Positions 62,690-64,000 of a DNA stretch of 64,000 bases are shown here, piece by piece. The notes beneath the pieces are model-generated. The model was not told the DNA's origin. It saw nothing but the letters and a program-made list of their open reading frames with translations, and did no database searches. This DNA comes from Xestospongia bergquistia (Eukaryota > Porifera > Demospongiae > Haplosclerida > Petrosiidae), in the NCBI GenBank assembly GCA_963965975.1, contig OZ014421.1:4887001-4951000 (forward strand). Reading direction: 5' to 3'. Each line of letters opens with the position of its first letter. The stretch's first letter is position 1. A program made the position numbers and the translations under genes.

Positions 62690-63440
62690 ATTGAAAAATA
62701 TTTCAATATTGAAAAGGTGGAACAAATGGTTCATACTGATCATCTACAGAAAAGAAATATTCAAATGAATGACAAAGGAATTTGATTGAGATGTCAAATG
62801 TTTAGCTTTCTCAATATAAGACATTGAATTACACTCTATTCATACATAAAATGGTATTGAAACAAAAGAGACTCAAGCAAATGTTTTATATTAATCATCT
62901 ACAGATAGGGGACAGTCATCAAATGAATGATAAAAGGACTTTGAATCTACATGGTGATGGATATAATGATAGTGAATCTCAGTCAACTGACGATTCATCA
63001 TCACTTACTGAACTCTCTGATTTATCAGTTCTTTTAATGAATAGAGATTACTTGAGTAAAATATATTATGATGCTATTATAGACATTTTTGCTCAAAAGA
63101 AAAGAAGTGAATTAATTTGAACAATATTTCTATAACTTAATTTCTGTTATTCAATAATAATGTTCTAAACTTAATGGTCTCATGTACTATAATTATAATA
63201 ATTCTTATGGTTTGCACCCACACATGGTCCACTCTAAAGACGTCCCTGGGGATGTTAAATATTTAGGTTTTTTTGAATCACACTATTATAGACACTCAAT
63301 TATATGATATTTATAATTAAATTAAAGCAATATTGAGGTTGGAGCAAATCCTTCATACTTGTCACATAATGATAGGGGACTTCTATATGGATGATAAAGT
63401 GAATTTTATTGGGATATCAAATGCTTATCCACACAAAGAT
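62690..63440 (+). repeat. Degenerate repeat units with a weak open frame
   Basis: Three diverged units, near 62690-62790, 62860-62960 and 63330-63440, share blocks such as catctacag, tcaaatgaatgac/taaa and gatgtcaaatg. The palindrome tttcaatattgaaa occurs twice in a row near 62691-62716. A 98-codon frame at 62824-63120 spans the second unit and encodes a Ser/Asp-rich stretch (NDSESQSTDDSSSLTELSDL) resembling in style the acidic frame at 61977. These may be remains of one element; I cannot name it. Confidence 0.45.
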
Positions 63441-64000
63441 TCTCAGTTATACATTGTCAATAAATGTGCTAGCTTCAACATTCCAAGAAACATTTTTTAC
63501 GGTTGTTACCCCGCCTATTTGAATCAGTAACTGTTGAATTTGTCGCTGGCTTTAACTGTAGGTCCTTGGTGAGTTTTACTGGAGAAGATTACTGCCATAA
63601 AGTAATTAATTTTCTTTTTGTTTGCTTTGTAATTGAATGCAGATGTATGTTCTCTTCTTGATTTTCCATTGTCTTTAATGTTTGTAGTTTATATCGCTGA
63701 ATTTTTAGTGATAAGAGGTCTTGTTCATCTGCGATCTAACTTGTTAAGGTTTCCTAATCTTTTGAACAATACAGTATGTCGTATTGAATAGTACAGAATA
63801 GAGTGATAGTTGTATTGTATGTCATGATCAGTGACTTGTAATGGTTGTTGTAATTTATGAGTGTAGAAGATTTTTCTATCGTTGCAAATTTTTGACATAG
63901 TTAACTGGAATCACAGTTGTGATATTAAGTTATGATAGCAGTACTAAACTATGTGTGCAATCTCTCACAACCTCATACATGAATGAATATATCTTTAGTA
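63441..64000. other. Right window edge, no gene identified
   Basis: AT-rich sequence. 63605-63670 resembles 56620-56690 (ttctttttgtttgctttg, gaatgcagatgtatgtt), so it is a repeat or shared flanking sequence. Confidence 0.4.

Overview
The window reads as nuclear DNA of an early-branching animal, most plausibly a demosponge. This is inferred from gene content and architecture, not from a database match. Genes are AT-rich, tightly packed and split by many short GT-AG introns, typically 40-150 bp. They are animal genes: polyubiquitin, a proteasome beta subunit, ACBD6, TMEM19, a mitochondrial-clan P450, CFAP157, the Rieske oxygenase Neverland, phenylalanine hydroxylase, GFRP, both subunits of cytosolic phenylalanyl-tRNA synthetase, TMEM115 and an Ig-domain receptor. 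I joined exons by hand from GT/AG signals and reading phase; every join given below keeps frame.

Layout: 1-776 end of a polyubiquitin gene (+); 1239-2160 PSMB1 (+); 2305-4249 ACBD6 (+), whose stop codon abuts that of TMEM19 (-, 4250-5363). 5.4-9.0 kb is gene-poor and holds a decayed CFAP157 copy and repeats. 9089-9777 is an uncharacterised two-exon gene (-). 11.9-13.2 kb is a broken P450 copy carrying a small transposon, followed by the intact P450 (+, 13324-15951). 17-32 kb is a tandem array of three secreted IgGFc-binding-domain genes (-) embedded in duplicated spacer. CFAP157 (+) occupies 32978-36105.

36.4-53.0 kb is the most interesting region. Two complete Neverland (cholesterol 7-desaturase) paralogs (-) bracket a group of phenylalanine genes: GCHFR (GFRP), PAH and FARSB on the minus strand, and FARSA on the plus strand. 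FARSA and FARSB encode the two subunits of one heterotetramer and start 176 bp apart, head to head. PAH appears to lack its N-terminal ACT regulatory domain. GFRP, the phenylalanine-responsive regulator of tetrahydrobiopterin synthesis, lies just downstream of PAH. The group therefore covers charging phenylalanine onto tRNA, hydroxylating it, and adjusting the cofactor that hydroxylation needs.

53178-56225 is TMEM115 (+), sharing a 158-bp promoter interval with Neverland-2; one TMEM115 intron carries a foldback transposon. 57428-60482 is a type I membrane protein with Ig-like regions and a dead duplicated Ig exon. 60.5-64 kb holds simple repeats and two weak acidic reading frames.
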